Shown here: piece after piece, positions 13,860-27,530 of the stretch | Layout: each line of letters starts with the position of its first letter | Numbering within the stretch: the stretch's first letter is position 1 | NCBI GenBank assembly: GCA_039096225.1 | Contig: JBBPEB010000021.1 | Location: 124,001 to 188,000 of the forward strand | Source of the DNA: Blastocystis sp. Blastoise | Taxonomy: Eukaryota > Sar > Bigyra > Opalinata > Blastocystidae | Length of the DNA: 64,000 nt | Direction: 5' to 3' | The notes under the pieces: generated by a model | The model's input: only the letters and a program-made list of their open reading frames with translations | Databases searched by the model: none | What the model was told of the DNA's origin: nothing | Program-made: the position numbers and the translations under genes

Positions 13860-16800
13860 TTATATGCTTGTAAATACTTCAAAATCAATTAAATCAAAGG
13901 TATTCTTCTTATCAGGTTGATTAGTATTAACAAAGAAACTATTACCTAATTCAGGATAAGGAGGAATATATACTGAATTCTTATCACATAAAAATTCGTT
14001 ACTACCGTTTATAAATTGATCGTCATCAGTCTTAGTTCTTAAATATATACCATTAAGAAATGCGAGTTCATATTCAGAATCATTACTCATTAATGCCCAA
14101 CTAGATTTTTTAGGATTCACAGCTAATTTAGTATTATTATATCCATGAGGATTTGTTAATGAAAATAAAAAGGCTTTTGAATCTGCTCTATATCCTGTAC
14201 CTTCTATATATATAAATATATATTAAGTTATTCAATATATATACCTCGAAGTGGATTATCCATATCACTATGATTCTTTCCCCAACCAACACTAGTATAT
14301 CCTCCAAATATATACGATTGACCATCTTCTCCTTTTCCTTGTATAATCACTAATGATTCTTTATCATCACATTTCTCATGCCATTTCTTTACACTCCTAT
14401 TCTCATCAGAACATCTATATATAATAATATTAAAATAAATAATAATAATAAAACATACCTATATGATAATTCCCATTCTTTATCTTCCTTAAACCATTTA
14501 TTTAACTCTATACGCGTTTCTTCATTAATAAGAATTGAATTTTGTAAATTTAAATTAGAATTTGATATTAATTCATATACTTCGTATTCTTCAACAGTAA
14601 AATAATTATTCTCTTTTGGTTCAGCTGTATTCACAAATAAAGATGTAGATTGAGGAGTATTATGATGAGCATAATAGCAAGTATGTCCATTAATATAACT
14701 AAAGTTATTGTTATTGCAATCATCTTTAATACATATATCCATAAAATCAGGACCATGATTCTTGTCCCAATATAATGCATTGAAAGGATCCAATATATCA
14801 TATTTAGTAGGAGGAATATCATGTTCATTACTTAAAGTAAATAAGAAAGACCCACTGTCATATTTATATTCTATATATAGAATCATTTATATTAAGTAGT
14901 ATTATATAAATATATACCTTTTTCTTTTCTAGATTCCCAATATTGAGTAGTATATCCTCCAAATATATTAATCTTATCATCATGACCTATATGCTTAATA
15001 ATAGTCACAGTAGGACATTTATTATCACAATATTTATGGAATTCACTTGCTTTATATTTATGTTCACTTGCTCTATAGATATTAATATACATAAATAATA
15101 ATAATATAATTATACCTAAACGATAATTTCCATGGTTTTTTATTTCCAAACCAACTATTAAGAATATTTATATAGCTAGTATATCCCTTCAAAATAACAC
15201 TATCAGCAAAATTTGCCTTTACAGGACTAGAATAAAGATTTGGCAAATTATTAATTAGATTATGAGTATTTAAATTCGAAGACTTTGAAGAATTATTCAT
15301 TTCTGTTTTATTCGAAGAAATATTTTTCTCTGTATTATTTATTTTATCTACAATGTCTCTTACTTGATCATGAGTAGAATTTTTAGTATTACTATCTTCC
15401 AAAATAGGGAGATCATTAGAATAACGTTGTTGATAATCTAAAGTATGTTCTTCAATCTTTTCGTTGATATAATTAGTATCATATTTCATTGGCTTATTAT
15501 CATCAGCCAATTTATTCATACTTTCTTTTACTTCTTTAATATCTTCAATAACTTTATTCATGTTTTCTTTTATTTCCTTATTATCATTAGCCATCTTATT
15601 CATATTATCTTTTAGTTGTTTATTATCATTAGCCATCTTATTCATACTTTCTTTCATTTCTTTATTATCATTAGCCAATTTATTTATACTTTCTTTTACT
15701 TCTTTATTATCATTAGCCAATTTATTTACATTTTTTTTCACTTGTTGAATATCTTCAATAGCTTTATTCATCTTTTCTCTATTATCATTAGCAACTTGAT
15801 TTAAGCTTTCTTTCATTTCTTTATTATCATTAGCCAATTTATTCATATTATCTTTTATTTCTTTAATATCTTCAATAACTTTATTCATGTTTTCTTTTTC
15901 TTCTTTATTATCATTAGCCATCTTATTCATATTATCTTTTATTTCTTTTGTATCTTCAATAACTTGATTTACGCTTTCTCTATTATCATCAGCCAATTTA
16001 GTCATACTTTCTTTTACTTCTTTAATATCTTCAATAACTTCATTAATGTTTTCTTTTTCTTCTTTATTATCATCAGCCAATTTAGTCATATTATCTTTTA
16101 CTTCTTTAATATTTTCAATAACTTGATTTACGCTTTCTCTATTGTCATTAGCCAATTTATTCATATTATCTTTTACTTCTTTATTATCATCAGCCATCTT
16201 ATTCATACTTTTTTTTACTTCTTTAATATCTTCAATAACTTGATTTACGCTTTCTCTATTATCATTAGCAACTTGATTTAAACTTTCTTTTTCTTCTTTA
16301 TTATCATTAGCCATCTTATTCATACTTTCTTTTACTTGCTTAATATCATCAACCACTTTATTCATACCACATTTTACTTCTTTATTATCATCAGCCATCT
16401 TATTCATATTATCCTTCATGATCTTAATATCAACAGCAGCTTTATTGTCATTCTCTTTCAGTTTTTTATGATCATCAGCCAATTTATTTACACTTTCTTT
16501 TACTTGTTGAATATTTTCAATAGCTTGATCTAGACTTTCTTTTGACACAAATGATTTATCAGCAGCATCTTTTATAAATTTCAGATCACTTTTCATTTGA
16601 TAAATAGCATCATTCTGTTTTAAGACTATATTTTTCAATTGATTATTATCATCATTCTGTTTTAAGACTATATTTTTCAATTGATTACTATCATCATTCT
16701 GTTTTAAGACTATATTTTTCAATTGATTATTATCATCATTCTGTTTTATGACTATATTCTTCAATTCATCGATCACACCATTCTGTTTCATTACTATGGT

Positions 16801-17400
16801 TTTCAATTCATCAATATCACTACTTAACTTCTTCACATCACTTTTTTGTTCATCAAACGCCCTTCCTAATTGAACATCATTTTGATTACCTTGTTCTATA
16901 CCAACCGACATTGTATTTAGATTTTCATTAAATTTAGTCAGAATTCCAGTAACTGTACCCATCTTTCCATTCATTTCATTAATTCCATTCTTTGTGCATA
17001 TCACATCATCAATAATACCATTGGAATCAATATTTTCAGCAGAAAAATCATTTAATCTCTTCAATAAATTATCAGGAGCTTTAACCATATAGTATTCAAA
17101 GTCTTCTTTCAATTCTTCAAGCTCTTTTTTCGACTTCAGATCAATATTAATTGGCTTTCCATTCATATGCTCAATAATCAAATCAATATTTCGATCATTC
17201 TGTACAATACATAAACCATTCTTATCAGGATTTGGATTATCTAGCCACAAATGATAAAAGCCACTATCATACCAGAAGTTTTCCAACTTTTCTATAGAAA
17301 TGCCGCAAAACTTGCCATTATTTCCATGAAATACAACATAGCCCTTTTCGACAAAAGAGTATTTACTCATTTGTTTCTCTTTTTTTTCATCACGAACCAT
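13860..17400 (-). CDS. BTB - long coiled coil - tandem double TLDc protein
   Basis: Five exons (17400-15116, 15072-14918, 14870-14459, 14414-14245, 14203-13860) splice in frame to about 1121 residues. The start is MVRDEKKEKQ at 17400 or MSKYSF at 17370; the open frame reaches 17448. Residues about 18-130 resemble a T1/BTB module (YVVFHGNNGKF, IEHMNGKPIN). Residues about 150-700 are a Lys/Asn/Glu-rich coiled coil built from 14-residue (two-heptad) repeats such as MNKMADDNKEVKES. Two complete TLDc domains follow. TLDc-1 has ASEFHKYCDNK, NIFGGYTTQYW, FLFTLSNEHD and SLFVNTAE. TLDc-2 has KKWHEKCDDKES, YIFGGYTSVGW, FLFSLTNPHG and SFFVNTNQ. Both TLDc domains are opened by an intron at the same Arg codon. 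Function unknown; the architecture suggests an oligomer with spaced TLDc pairs (inference). TAA at 13860-13862. Confidence 0.88.
15480..16790 (-). repeat. Coding 42-bp tandem repeats (14-residue, two-heptad units)
   Basis: Two sub-families. At 16600-16760 four near-identical 42-bp units encode QNDDNNQLKNIVLK. At 15480-16530 more diverged units encode variants of MNKMADDNKEVKES or VIEDIKEVKE. The period fits exactly two heptads, so unit gain or loss would keep the coiled coil in register. Confidence 0.85.
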
Positions 17401-17751
17401 TTCAATTGTTCTCACTTTAAAAAAAATATGTAAAAAATCATAGAACAACTTTTTTTACTAGAATTTTTTTGAGGAAGTATAGTGATTGTCTCTTTTTCTG
17501 TCATTGCTTTCCTATTCATAAATAAATAACATAACTATTTTTTTTTTTATAAATTAAAACTGATTTTATAATATTCGAGATTTTTCTATATAATTAGCTA
17601 GTATAAGAAAACTTGTTACGAATTAGAATAATTCTTCAAATCGTTTTTTCTTTTACTTTTTTTTTAGTTTGGTTGGATATATTAAATTACATATATTTTA
17701 ATTGTCTTGTTTAACACTCAAACTATAAAAACAGACATATATATAAAGGCA
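17401..17751. other. Upstream region of the double-TLDc gene
   Basis: AT-rich spacer up to the left inverted repeat of the putative element. No open frame or RNA gene seen. Confidence 0.55.
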
Positions 17752-17767
17752 TATACACTGGTAGGCA
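17752..17767 (+). repeat. Left terminal inverted repeat
   Basis: TATACACTGGTAGGCA, followed inward by TTTTCACGGATATC. Perfect inverted partner at 25594-25609. Confidence 0.65.
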
Positions 17768-18099
17768 TTTTCACGGATATCAAAAAAGCGACAAATTCGA
17801 AAAAGTAAACAAAAAATTTTAAGACACTTTTCAGTCATAGCGAATAGAGTGGCCAAAAAATAGACTAATTTTGTCGGGTATGTTGTTTGTTTTCATTCGT
17901 TCAGAATTCTTTTAGAAACGTCATTTTTTATTTATTTATCGTTGTGTGAATGATAATAAAAATATATATAACAAAAGAAAATAGATAATAATAAAAAAAT
18001 AATAACAATAATAAAGATAATAAAATAATAATTATTTATAATATTTTTGAGTAATTTGATATCATTTTGGATCACTTTATATACATAAATGATAGAAAT

Positions 18100-19383
18100 G
18101 ATAATAATATAGATAACATATAAATATATACCTTTATATATCACTTGTAGAATACCCCTTGAAGAAAAACCACAACTATAAAAATATAATTTATAAAAAT
18201 AAATATATTATAATAATATACCTTCAACCACCAAACAGACTAGACCAAGAGAAACCTCATGAAGGACCTAGAACCTATATAAAAATAAAAGTAGTTAATT
18301 TTAAAAAAATAAAATATAATAAAATACCTTCAAAACCAGGGAGTTGTTAACCAAGGAGACCGACAACAACACCTGAACCTATAGAAGATGATAATAATAA
18401 TAACAAAGAGAATGCTAAAAATATATACCTTTAATAGCACAAGATTTCTAGTTACATAGACCCCACAACTCAATGTTTAACTTTAAAGAAGAAGACCAAT
18501 TAGGACCTATTTGAATCTATTTGGATAGACCATGAAGACTATAAAGTTTAAGGCAAATAAAAAATATTATATACATCTTATAATATATAAAAAATATCTG
18601 AAAAATAAATAAAAATAAAAATAAATATGTGAAAATATTAAATCTTAAAAATAAAGAGAAATTCCCCCTTATAAAATCTTTTTTTCTATAATAAAAGTTT
18701 GTGTAAATTCGTTGTTTCCAGGGGTTAAAACATTTTAAAAATTTCCCTTTTTCTCTTTTATAAAGTCTATTTGAATTTTTAATTGATATATAAATGTTAT
18801 ATGTGTACATTAAGCTTAATTATTTAATTATAACAGATTTCCGGACTTAATTAAACAAGAAAATTGTTATTTTAATAAACTATAATTACAATTAAATATA
18901 TTTGTTAGTTATTTTTATATAATAGTATTTTATTTATAATAAGAATGCAATAGAGAATCAAAAAATATATTTAGTATAGCTATTTATGAAGATACAATTT
19001 ACAATTGGCAACTTTTGTTTTATAATATGTTTTAGTTCAACGAATCATATATTATTATTAGTGAATAAATAAACTGAGAATGTCTGAGAGATTCTTAAGT
19101 TGTTTTAGACATTATAAAGAATATCATAAAATATAAATAGAAACTGTATTTATGTTAAACTCCTTTTTATACTATTCTAAAAGAATTCTTTTAAAATAAT
19201 CTTATTCTTAATTATCTACAAAAAAAAATGTATATAATAAATAAATATAACACAATAAAAACAGATAAAATAAATATTAAATAATATATATAAATATAAG
19301 TAACATATCATTATAATACATATAATATGTATATGTAAGGAGCTTCTTTCTATCCTATATATATATATGACTATAAAACTATG

Positions 19384-19420
<37 letters not shown>

Positions 19421-22386
19421 ATAAAGAGTAGATTAGTTGCGGCTGTGGGTATACCTGTTCTTTAAGGAGTATGAGAGAGTAATATATAGGGAGAAAGGAA
19501 AGGAGGATACTAGGGATATAACGAGAAGAGTTAAGGAATAGAAAGGAAGGGAGAGACACTATGAAGGGATAGAATAAGATAAATAATATAATACAAACTA
19601 ATAAGTATAATAACTATTATATACAGGATACATAATAACCATGCTTCTGATAATCATGGTTATCAAGGAGAGACATAAAACGCTGGTATTATAGGAGGTA
19701 TATAGTAAGTATATATATATTGATGTATTTGTGGTTTATAAATATATAATGTCATATCTATCATATGTATAGCATTTTAATATCTATATATACATTAATT
19801 ATAAATATAAAATAGTTAATACTATGTATAATATTTTATATCAAAAGTTTTATAGTGTATAATTAAATATACAATTGAGAAATACTGGAGAAGTAATATT
19901 CCCCGCGATTAATGATTCATAAGAGAACACCCACAATAATATTGGAAGATGAAGAAGGAGAAATACGGAGAACTGTATATAACCACGGGGATAATTAAAT
20001 ATATCCTATAAAATATTTAATAAGAAGATCATGTGATGTAAGTAGCTGACAGCAGGATTCACACATCCATAGAATACATAGATTCTATATAATAATATAA
20101 TAGTAATATATAATAATATATAAATTCTATATTATAGTAATAGTAAAATATATAATATATAGATTCTATAAAAAAATAATAATAATAAATATCTATATAT
20201 ATATATAGATATATATATAGCATACATAAGGGAAGTACATGACTATAGAGCTATATATTCCTTTATATTTATAAATTATTTCTAATGCTTGTTATGTATA
20301 TTTATGTTTATGTATATATATTAAGGAATGAATAAGAAGGAAGAATAAGAGGGATACGAGGTAATAAATAAGGATGAGAAGGAGTTAAGAGCGTATCTAT
20401 ATATAATAATAATAATAATATATACATATATATACAATTTAAATCTTTATTTTTTAACTGGACAAATACATATCAATTTATATATATATATATAATTCTG
20501 CACAATAACTACATTCAGATGCTAATATAATTATTTATGTTTGTGATATAGGGTTTCATAAACTATATATTTATAAATATAAATAATAATTATAATTATA
20601 ATAAATATAATAATAATAATAATAGATATAATAATAATAATAAATATAATAATACTAATAAATATAATAGTAATAAATATAATAGTAATAAATATAATAA
20701 ATATAAATATAATAATAATAAATATAATAAACATAACAATATATACCTTTTTTATTAGGTTCAAAATTAAATCCAAAATCTCTACTGGCAACTCTCATTC
20801 TCCCTCCAGATCGAGGAGGGGGAAGTGGGGGTAATGCTGATGATGATATATTCAATTTATTATTATTATTATTATTAATATTATTATTATTATTCTTTCC
20901 TTAGTAATAATATTATTATGATGAGAAATAGCTATTCTATCTTTATTAGTAGGAGTTAATAATATATTATTAGCACAATGATTATTATGTATATCATAAG
21001 TATAATCAATACAAGTATTAAGATCTGAAGATTGTAACTTTAAGTTGATTTGATTGGTTATCGTTGAAGATAAATGTGCGGATAACGTTCTGTTAACATT
21101 CTGAGGAATAATATTTTTTATCATTATTATCATTAGTATTATTATTAGTTTAATCATTATTATTTTCAAATAATTCACCATTACTAATACTATTGATTCT
21201 CTTTAGAGGAATAGGAGAAGTACTTTTCGATATAGGAGATATTTCTATATCATTATCTGCTTCTTATATATAATGTCCATATTAATTGGACGTATTTCAG
21301 AGAATGAAGATGAATTTCCTTGTGTAGTAGTAGTATATATTTCATTTCTTTCACCATCAAATACTATTTCATTACTATTATTGACTTCATAAGGAGAAAT
21401 TGATGTAGATGAAGGCATAAGAGTAATAGAAGCTTTTGGAAAAGGTATTTCAGAATCATATTCTAAGGGCTCTAAAGAATTTCTATTTGAACCAGAAAGA
21501 TGATGAGAGAAAGAATGTATATTACTATTAGTAGTAGTATCAACATATAATTTATTATTATTTATTATAATATTATATGATATAGGAGGAGGAGAAGCCG
21601 AATTCGATATAGAACTATCTACAATAAGTGACGAAACACAATCATTATTTTCATGATAACTACTATTTGAGTTTTGTTTCATCAGATGGTGTTGACTATT
21701 ATATTGTAAATTCGAGAGAGAAAGAGGAATAGAAGAAGGTGAAGTTGCTGATCAAGATGGAGGTATATATGTAGATGTACCTATATGAGTAGAAGGAGTA
21801 GATATACGTATTGATGAAGGATAAGAATGGCCTAATAATTTATTACCTATTATATTATTATTATTATTTATAGAAGATACAATAGGCATATTATTATTAT
21901 TATTATTATTATTATTAGCATTAGTATTAATACTATTCATACTAATTTTCTTTTCTAAGAATAATTTATGTATTACTTCTGGTTTATAGAAAGGAGTTAA
22001 TATATAGAAAGCATCAAGTAATGTAAAGGTAAATAATTGTTGTATTATATAAGGATTTGAAAAAGATGGAGTTAATAAAGAAAAATAAATTTCTATTATC
22101 ATTTGTATAGATGCAGAATCTATATAATATTAATAATTATTAGATATTATAAATATTAAAAAAAATGAAATTATATATATATACCTTTATGACATATATT
22201 GTCTAATATATATATCTCTTTGCCACCTCTGTAACATCTTAATATATACCTCATCTGATATATGGTCATCCACCAAATTATCTAAAGCCTTATCTATTTA
22301 TATATATATAGGTAAGTATAATAATAATATATAAGTATAATAATATGTATAATAATATGTATAATAATAAGTATAATAATATGTAT

Positions 22387-22424
<38 letters not shown>

Positions 22425-22866
22425 AATATATATACTTCTTTTAATATCTAAAGATAATGTTGTTAAATAGCCAGTCAATTTATCTTGATCATCTCTATAT
22501 ATAATATTATATACAAATATACATAATCATATATATATACAATTTAGTTAAAGCAGCAAGATAAAGTAATAGAATATCTTTAAATAAAAAAATATTATCA
22601 TCGTTTTCATATCTTAAACATTTATATATATAATCACATATTTTTGTATCCATATAATTAGTAATATGTATAATATCATATATAAAGTTGATAATAGAAC
22701 CATATTGTTTTGTTATTGTAGTATCTGCAGAATTATTACGATATATATATATATATCAAATAAATGTGTTCCTTGTACTAACATATATATTATGGAAACA
22801 TCCTATATATTATTACTATTATTTTTAATATAATAATCTTTATTAAATAATAATAAGAATTAATAA

Positions 22867-22897
<31 letters not shown>

Positions 22898-24070
22898 GTA
22901 ATAATAATATGTATATACATTAATGAGTATATCTGGATAGTTCTTATATAATAATATATAGATCATAAATGGGTTTTGAGAGGTAGCCAATATTTTATAG
23001 AGATTCGGAGTAGATATAACTACTGTCTGATAATATTCACAATATAACCTATATATATATAGTACAATATATATTCTATTTAGTATAGTATATAAATATT
23101 ATAATATAATATTCTGTTATATTATATATTATAATAATATGATAAATAATAAATAAATATATATATATATACTTAATAGCTTGAAAGTTGATTTTATGAA
23201 ACATATAAAAGCATAAAATAATGATTAATAAATATTTTTATATAAGAACCCTTTTCTTTATCTTTCATAAATGTAAAGAAAAAACAATACATTATTTTCT
23301 ATATAAATAATAATCATATAGTACATATTAGTATATATAATAAATATAATAATAATATATATATATATATACAAATAATGGTATAGTTGTAGAATCTCTT
23401 TATTCTCACAGCATAAGTTAATATATAAGGATAATGTAGTATCATAATCTTCAATAGATATATATTGAGTAATAAAATGAGAAAATAATATATTATTTAT
23501 ATATATATATCTAATGATAAATATAATACAGTAGAAGCACAAAATAATGTACGTGTCTATATATATATATAATTAATATTAATCTAATTATTATTTAAAA
23601 AATAAAGAAAAATAATATAAGAATAATAAGAATAATAATATATAAATATACAAGTAATTGAACAGATTTAATAAATGAAGAAACTAGATAATTTCCCTAT
23701 ATTTGGGTTTTTATAAATATCAATAATATAATGTTTTCCAGGGATGGGAGGATTTGGTTTCTCATAGGGTAATAATGGATTCAATAAACATAAGCAATAA
23801 ACATTATGTAAGTAGGCAAAGAGGAAAGGAAATAAAGTAAATAATCGAGAAGATAAAGAGAATAGAGAGGCAAAGAGACTGGGTCTATAGAAGAAGTATT
23901 ATTAGAATAATATGTATATTAATATATATAACAATAATAAGTATAAAAATAATAAAAATATAATAAAAGAAGAATAGTAATAAATATATATATGTTGATC
24001 TTCAGTAGCTGTAAAACAATCAAAATATATATATGTACAAATATAGTAATATTGATAGAATGATTCAATC

Positions 24071-24108
<38 letters not shown>

Positions 24109-24663
24109 GGACATACCATTTTAATTTGAAAGAATATTACCAACAATCGGATTTGTAAATGGGATGAAAAATTAATATTCTATATATAATATAATAAGAT
24201 TAGCATAAAATAATATAGAATTAAGATAAATAAAAATTAAATAAATATTTTTTATAGGAAAATAAAAAAAAAGAAAAATGTTAATGCAAACGAAAAAAAA
24301 TATATACGATATTTATATACTGTTGATAACATATTGAGTTGTTGTTTGACATTGATTTGAGTTAGTAGAACCAAAAAAAAACCTAAAAAAAATTAAAAAA
24401 AAGAAATGGAAAAAAATATCTTACCAAATAGATAGATAACAACAATTCTTTTTGACAAACACTTCTAATAATGACTAAGGAGACTGTTTGAATGCAGACG
24501 GGAAGCCAGAATCAAGAACCTAAAAGAATTATATAAAAAAATAGGAAATATTCAATAAATAAATTATGATATAATATATACCTGTATGGAAAACACCTAA
24601 GATATGCATAGCAGTCACTAGATCTGCTTGTATGCAACAAATTAAAAATAAAGATAAATTCAT
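18100..24663 (-). pseudogene. Decayed many-exon gene of unknown family, helical-repeat-like
   Basis: Minus-strand exons with normal-looking GTATATA/TATATAG junctions run across this block, but several are broken. Good open exons include the one at about 22550-22800 (ending FKDILLLYLAALTKL) and one near 22925-23045 (ILATSQNPFMIYILLYK). Another at about 21755-22110 encodes LFTFTLLDAFYILTPFYKP and then an Asn run. A candidate start is at 24663 (MNLSLFLICCIQADLV, signal-like). Lesions: an in-frame TGA at 21752-21754 in an otherwise open Ser/Asn-rich exon; apparent frame slips near 21265-21285 and at TA runs near 22215 and 23510; an in-frame stop near 23668; and exons at 18240-18360 closed in all frames. 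The helix-rich exons recall armadillo-type proteins, but I do not recognise the family. A functional gene with mis-sequenced indels is the alternative. Confidence 0.5.
19650..19663 (+). repeat. 14-bp palindromic motif, one mismatch
   Basis: ATAATCATGGTTAT; a second copy, ATAACCACGGGGAT, lies at 19979-19992. Both are one mismatch from consensus and lie inside the putative element. Confidence 0.45.
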
Positions 24664-25593
24664 ATTTAAAGTCAATTTTTTAGTCAAATACTAAAAATTT
24701 TCATAAAAATTCATTTTTAATTTTTTTTTAAATTTTTATGACTCAATACTAAAGTAACAAGTTTTAACAATTATATATTACACTATTGACACAACATTAT
24801 TGTATCCCACTACTTTCAGGTTTTAAAAAATTACTCATTTTTGTTGACTCTCTGATCTGTTGACTAACTTGTCTAAAAACTATTAATTCTGGCATAAAAC
24901 GTTTTTATAATACATAATTCACTCTCAAAACAACTTTTTAAAAGACTTTTATTTGATTCTGAGGAAAACTTGTTTTTTTAGAAGTTTTGACATACTCTTT
25001 GTATGCGGAACTTTAAGTCATGATAGAATAAAATAAAAAAAGTCTTTTAAAATTCTTATGTCCTCTGATATATAATAAAATAAAAATAGACTCAGTTTTG
25101 AACAAGAAAAATATTCCCGTAAATATTTTAAAAATTCAAAACTCTGGTCTGACTGCCCATGGAACAAATAGGCTCGGCTCAATTTTTCAGTGTAAAAAAA
25201 ATATAAATTTTTGACTTTTTGGCTGAATTTTGGTTCTGAGCCATAGAGGTCTTTTTATTCACTTTTACACATACTTGTGACTTTCAGAGGGTCTTCACTT
25301 CAAACACAACTATAAAATATTTTAAAATATTGACCCCATTATTTGTCGGAATTGCGACTTTAAAATAAATAAAAACGTTTTGGATATTGTGTGACCCACT
25401 GTAAACAAAAAATAATGTCAATTTTTTATTAAAATATGTCTAATAGGGTTTTTAAAGTCTAATAAAACGTCGTCTTAAAATTTTTGTGAAAATTTTCATT
25501 TTTTTGCCTAAGTCTTTTTTTTATTCAAATTTTATTGGCTGAATAAGTTCTGAACGAAAATTAGCCAATCAAAAACCTTAAAAAACTCAAAAG
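24664..25593. other. Non-coding right arm of the putative element
   Basis: About 930 bp lacking the AT microsatellites seen nearly everywhere else, with more balanced base use (for example GGAACAAATAGGCTCGGC at 25159-25176). All six frames are closed at short intervals. This abrupt compositional change ends at the right inverted repeat. Confidence 0.6.
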
Positions 25594-25609
25594 TGCCTAC
25601 CAGTGTATA
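25594..25609 (-). repeat. Right terminal inverted repeat
   Basis: TGCCTACCAGTGTATA, exact reverse complement of 17752-17767. Confidence 0.65.
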
Positions 25610-27530
25610 CACAAAGAACATATCTAAAAACAGCTCGATTTACAACTCAAGTTTTTGAATTAAAATAATATGTATTCATATCAATAAATTTCAGATTATG
25701 ATTCCATAGTGATTATGAAATGCGTGTCCAAATTTTGTATAATTTAGATAATTGTTAAAAAAATACTTAGAAAAATGTTATTTATTCAGAGTTATATACT
25801 TTTTTGAATTGCTCATATGAAATAAAAAGCAAGAACCATTAGAACAGCTACAATTTTTTGATTTTTAAAAATGATCATTAAGTCAATTGCATCTTACTAT
25901 ACAAAGTATCGTTTGATATAATGTAGAAATAAAGTCGAACATTGTAACATATATCAAATATAAAAATCTTTGATTAAAATAGGAAACCAATCCATTTTGT
26001 ACTATATAATACCAATATCTTATTGAATTTTGATTAAAATATATGCGTAATTCATGAATTTCGATAATAATCAAAATGAGATGAAAAAGATATTCAATAA
26101 CATACACAAAAACGGAAAAAATCTTTCATTTGTTATTAAACCAGTTTGAAATCATCTATATAATTATATTAGTATTTTCTGAATTTCTAGCAACTATTCA
26201 TAGAATTTCTAATTATTTTTTAAGATATATAATGAGTTTGAAGATCATCAAAAAAAGTAAATTGTAAAAAGTTCGTATAAAAAATGCATATCATCGTTTA
26301 ATAACCGTTTCTGTGTCTGGTGATTTATAGCAAATATTTTATCCAGAAATTTTTAAATAATGAATTAGTTTTATATATGAATAATACATTGAATGCTAGT
26401 TTATCATTAAAGTATAGATGCAGTGGCAGTTTTAAAAAGATTCCATATACATTTAAATAAAATAAATGTAAGATTCAACGAAGAACTACTAGGAAAAACG
26501 ATATTTTTTTATGTCGATATCTTATTATGCTTAGTTATATTTTGAATAAATGTTTAGACTTATAAAATATGCATTATATCCATAGATTAGAATAAAAAGA
26601 GAACAATTAGATATGGAATTGATTGTTACATGATAAAACCTTTTTAAAAATGTACATTGATGGCTTTAGTATATAGATATGAAAAAATTATTAATTTTAA
26701 ATTTATAGTATAACCATATTAATGTAAATAATAATTCTTATTTGCTTTTAATTATAATTCGTTTTTTTTATATCTTAAGAGATTTATAAACAAACAAGTG
26801 AAAGACTATTATTGCTTCTAGTCAGTTAATATACAAAATATAGCTAAGTTTTATTTATTCTCCTATATTAGGATCGTTGCTATATCTTTGCAAATGATTT
26901 TCATGATACATATATCAAACATTACACAAAATACGTTCATTTCATATCATTGTAGTATTATAACAGTTCTTTCCTATTGTGAAAATATACAAGATACTTA
27001 TGCATATAACAGGAACATATTTAATTAAATAATATATAATTTTACTCAACACTTTCAATTTACTTCTAGAATTATAATTTAAGTTCCTAGAGAGTATTCA
27101 TTTATTTCTGTTGAAGCTACAAAGCTCATATTTCTTATTAAGAATCCTAACATACTAAAAAAAGGGAATTAATGAACCAAGAATTATTATTATCATCAAT
27201 TTTGTGCTTAAATACGAATCCATATTGTGTTCCTGTATCTAAAGGAATACTTAAAATGTTCAAAACTCATTTCAAGAGAGATATAGAATCAAATAGTAAT
27301 CAATGAATAACATTCATGAATATGTTTGATTTCTTTACATATTTTCAAAATATCTTCGTGAATATTTTTCTTTTGAACTAACAAGTTTTATTCTTTTCTT
27401 TTCTAAATGATTCATTTTAATTATTTGATATTATGGTCATTAAAAGAGTATTTTTATATTATTTATTTATATTTCTATCTTTTGAGTATACTAATACAGG
27501 ACATTCTGTCATTATAGTTAAATTTAAGTA
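25610..27530. other. Long gene-free stretch, 1.9 kb
   Basis: Unstructured AT-rich DNA without long microsatellites. The longest open stretch is 74 codons on the minus strand (25883-26107), hydrophobic and without recognisable motifs. No RNA gene, inverted repeat or array noticed. Confidence 0.55.

Larger units (their letters stand above)
17752..25609. mobile_element. Putative DNA transposon or element with 16-bp perfect terminal inverted repeats
   Basis: TATACACTGGTAGGCA at 17752-17767 recurs as its exact reverse complement at 25594-25609. With eight G/C bases in 16, a chance perfect inverted match in this AT-rich DNA is very unlikely. If the outer TA is a target duplication, the termini are TACACTGGTAGGCA, which resembles Tc1/mariner-type ends (known family property: TA target sites). 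Composition inside the right arm (24664-25593) is distinct: few microsatellites, more GC, no long open frame. No transposase is recognisable. If real, this is a large non-autonomous or decayed element of about 7.85 kb, carrying a degraded many-exon gene. The two repeats could instead belong to two separate small elements. Confidence 0.5.

Noticed and set aside
15560-17433. Plus-strand open frames rich in Phe/Ile opposite the coiled-coil gene
   Set aside because: Antisense shadows of the minus-strand 42-bp repeats; no independent coding features.
19898-19913. ATTCCCCGCGATTAAT as an exact copy of the 14-mer
   Set aside because: It needs an inserted base to align, so it was kept out of the counted copies.
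25883-26107. Minus-strand 74-codon open stretch next to the putative element
   Set aside because: Considered as a transposase remnant, but no motif or catalytic pattern is visible.
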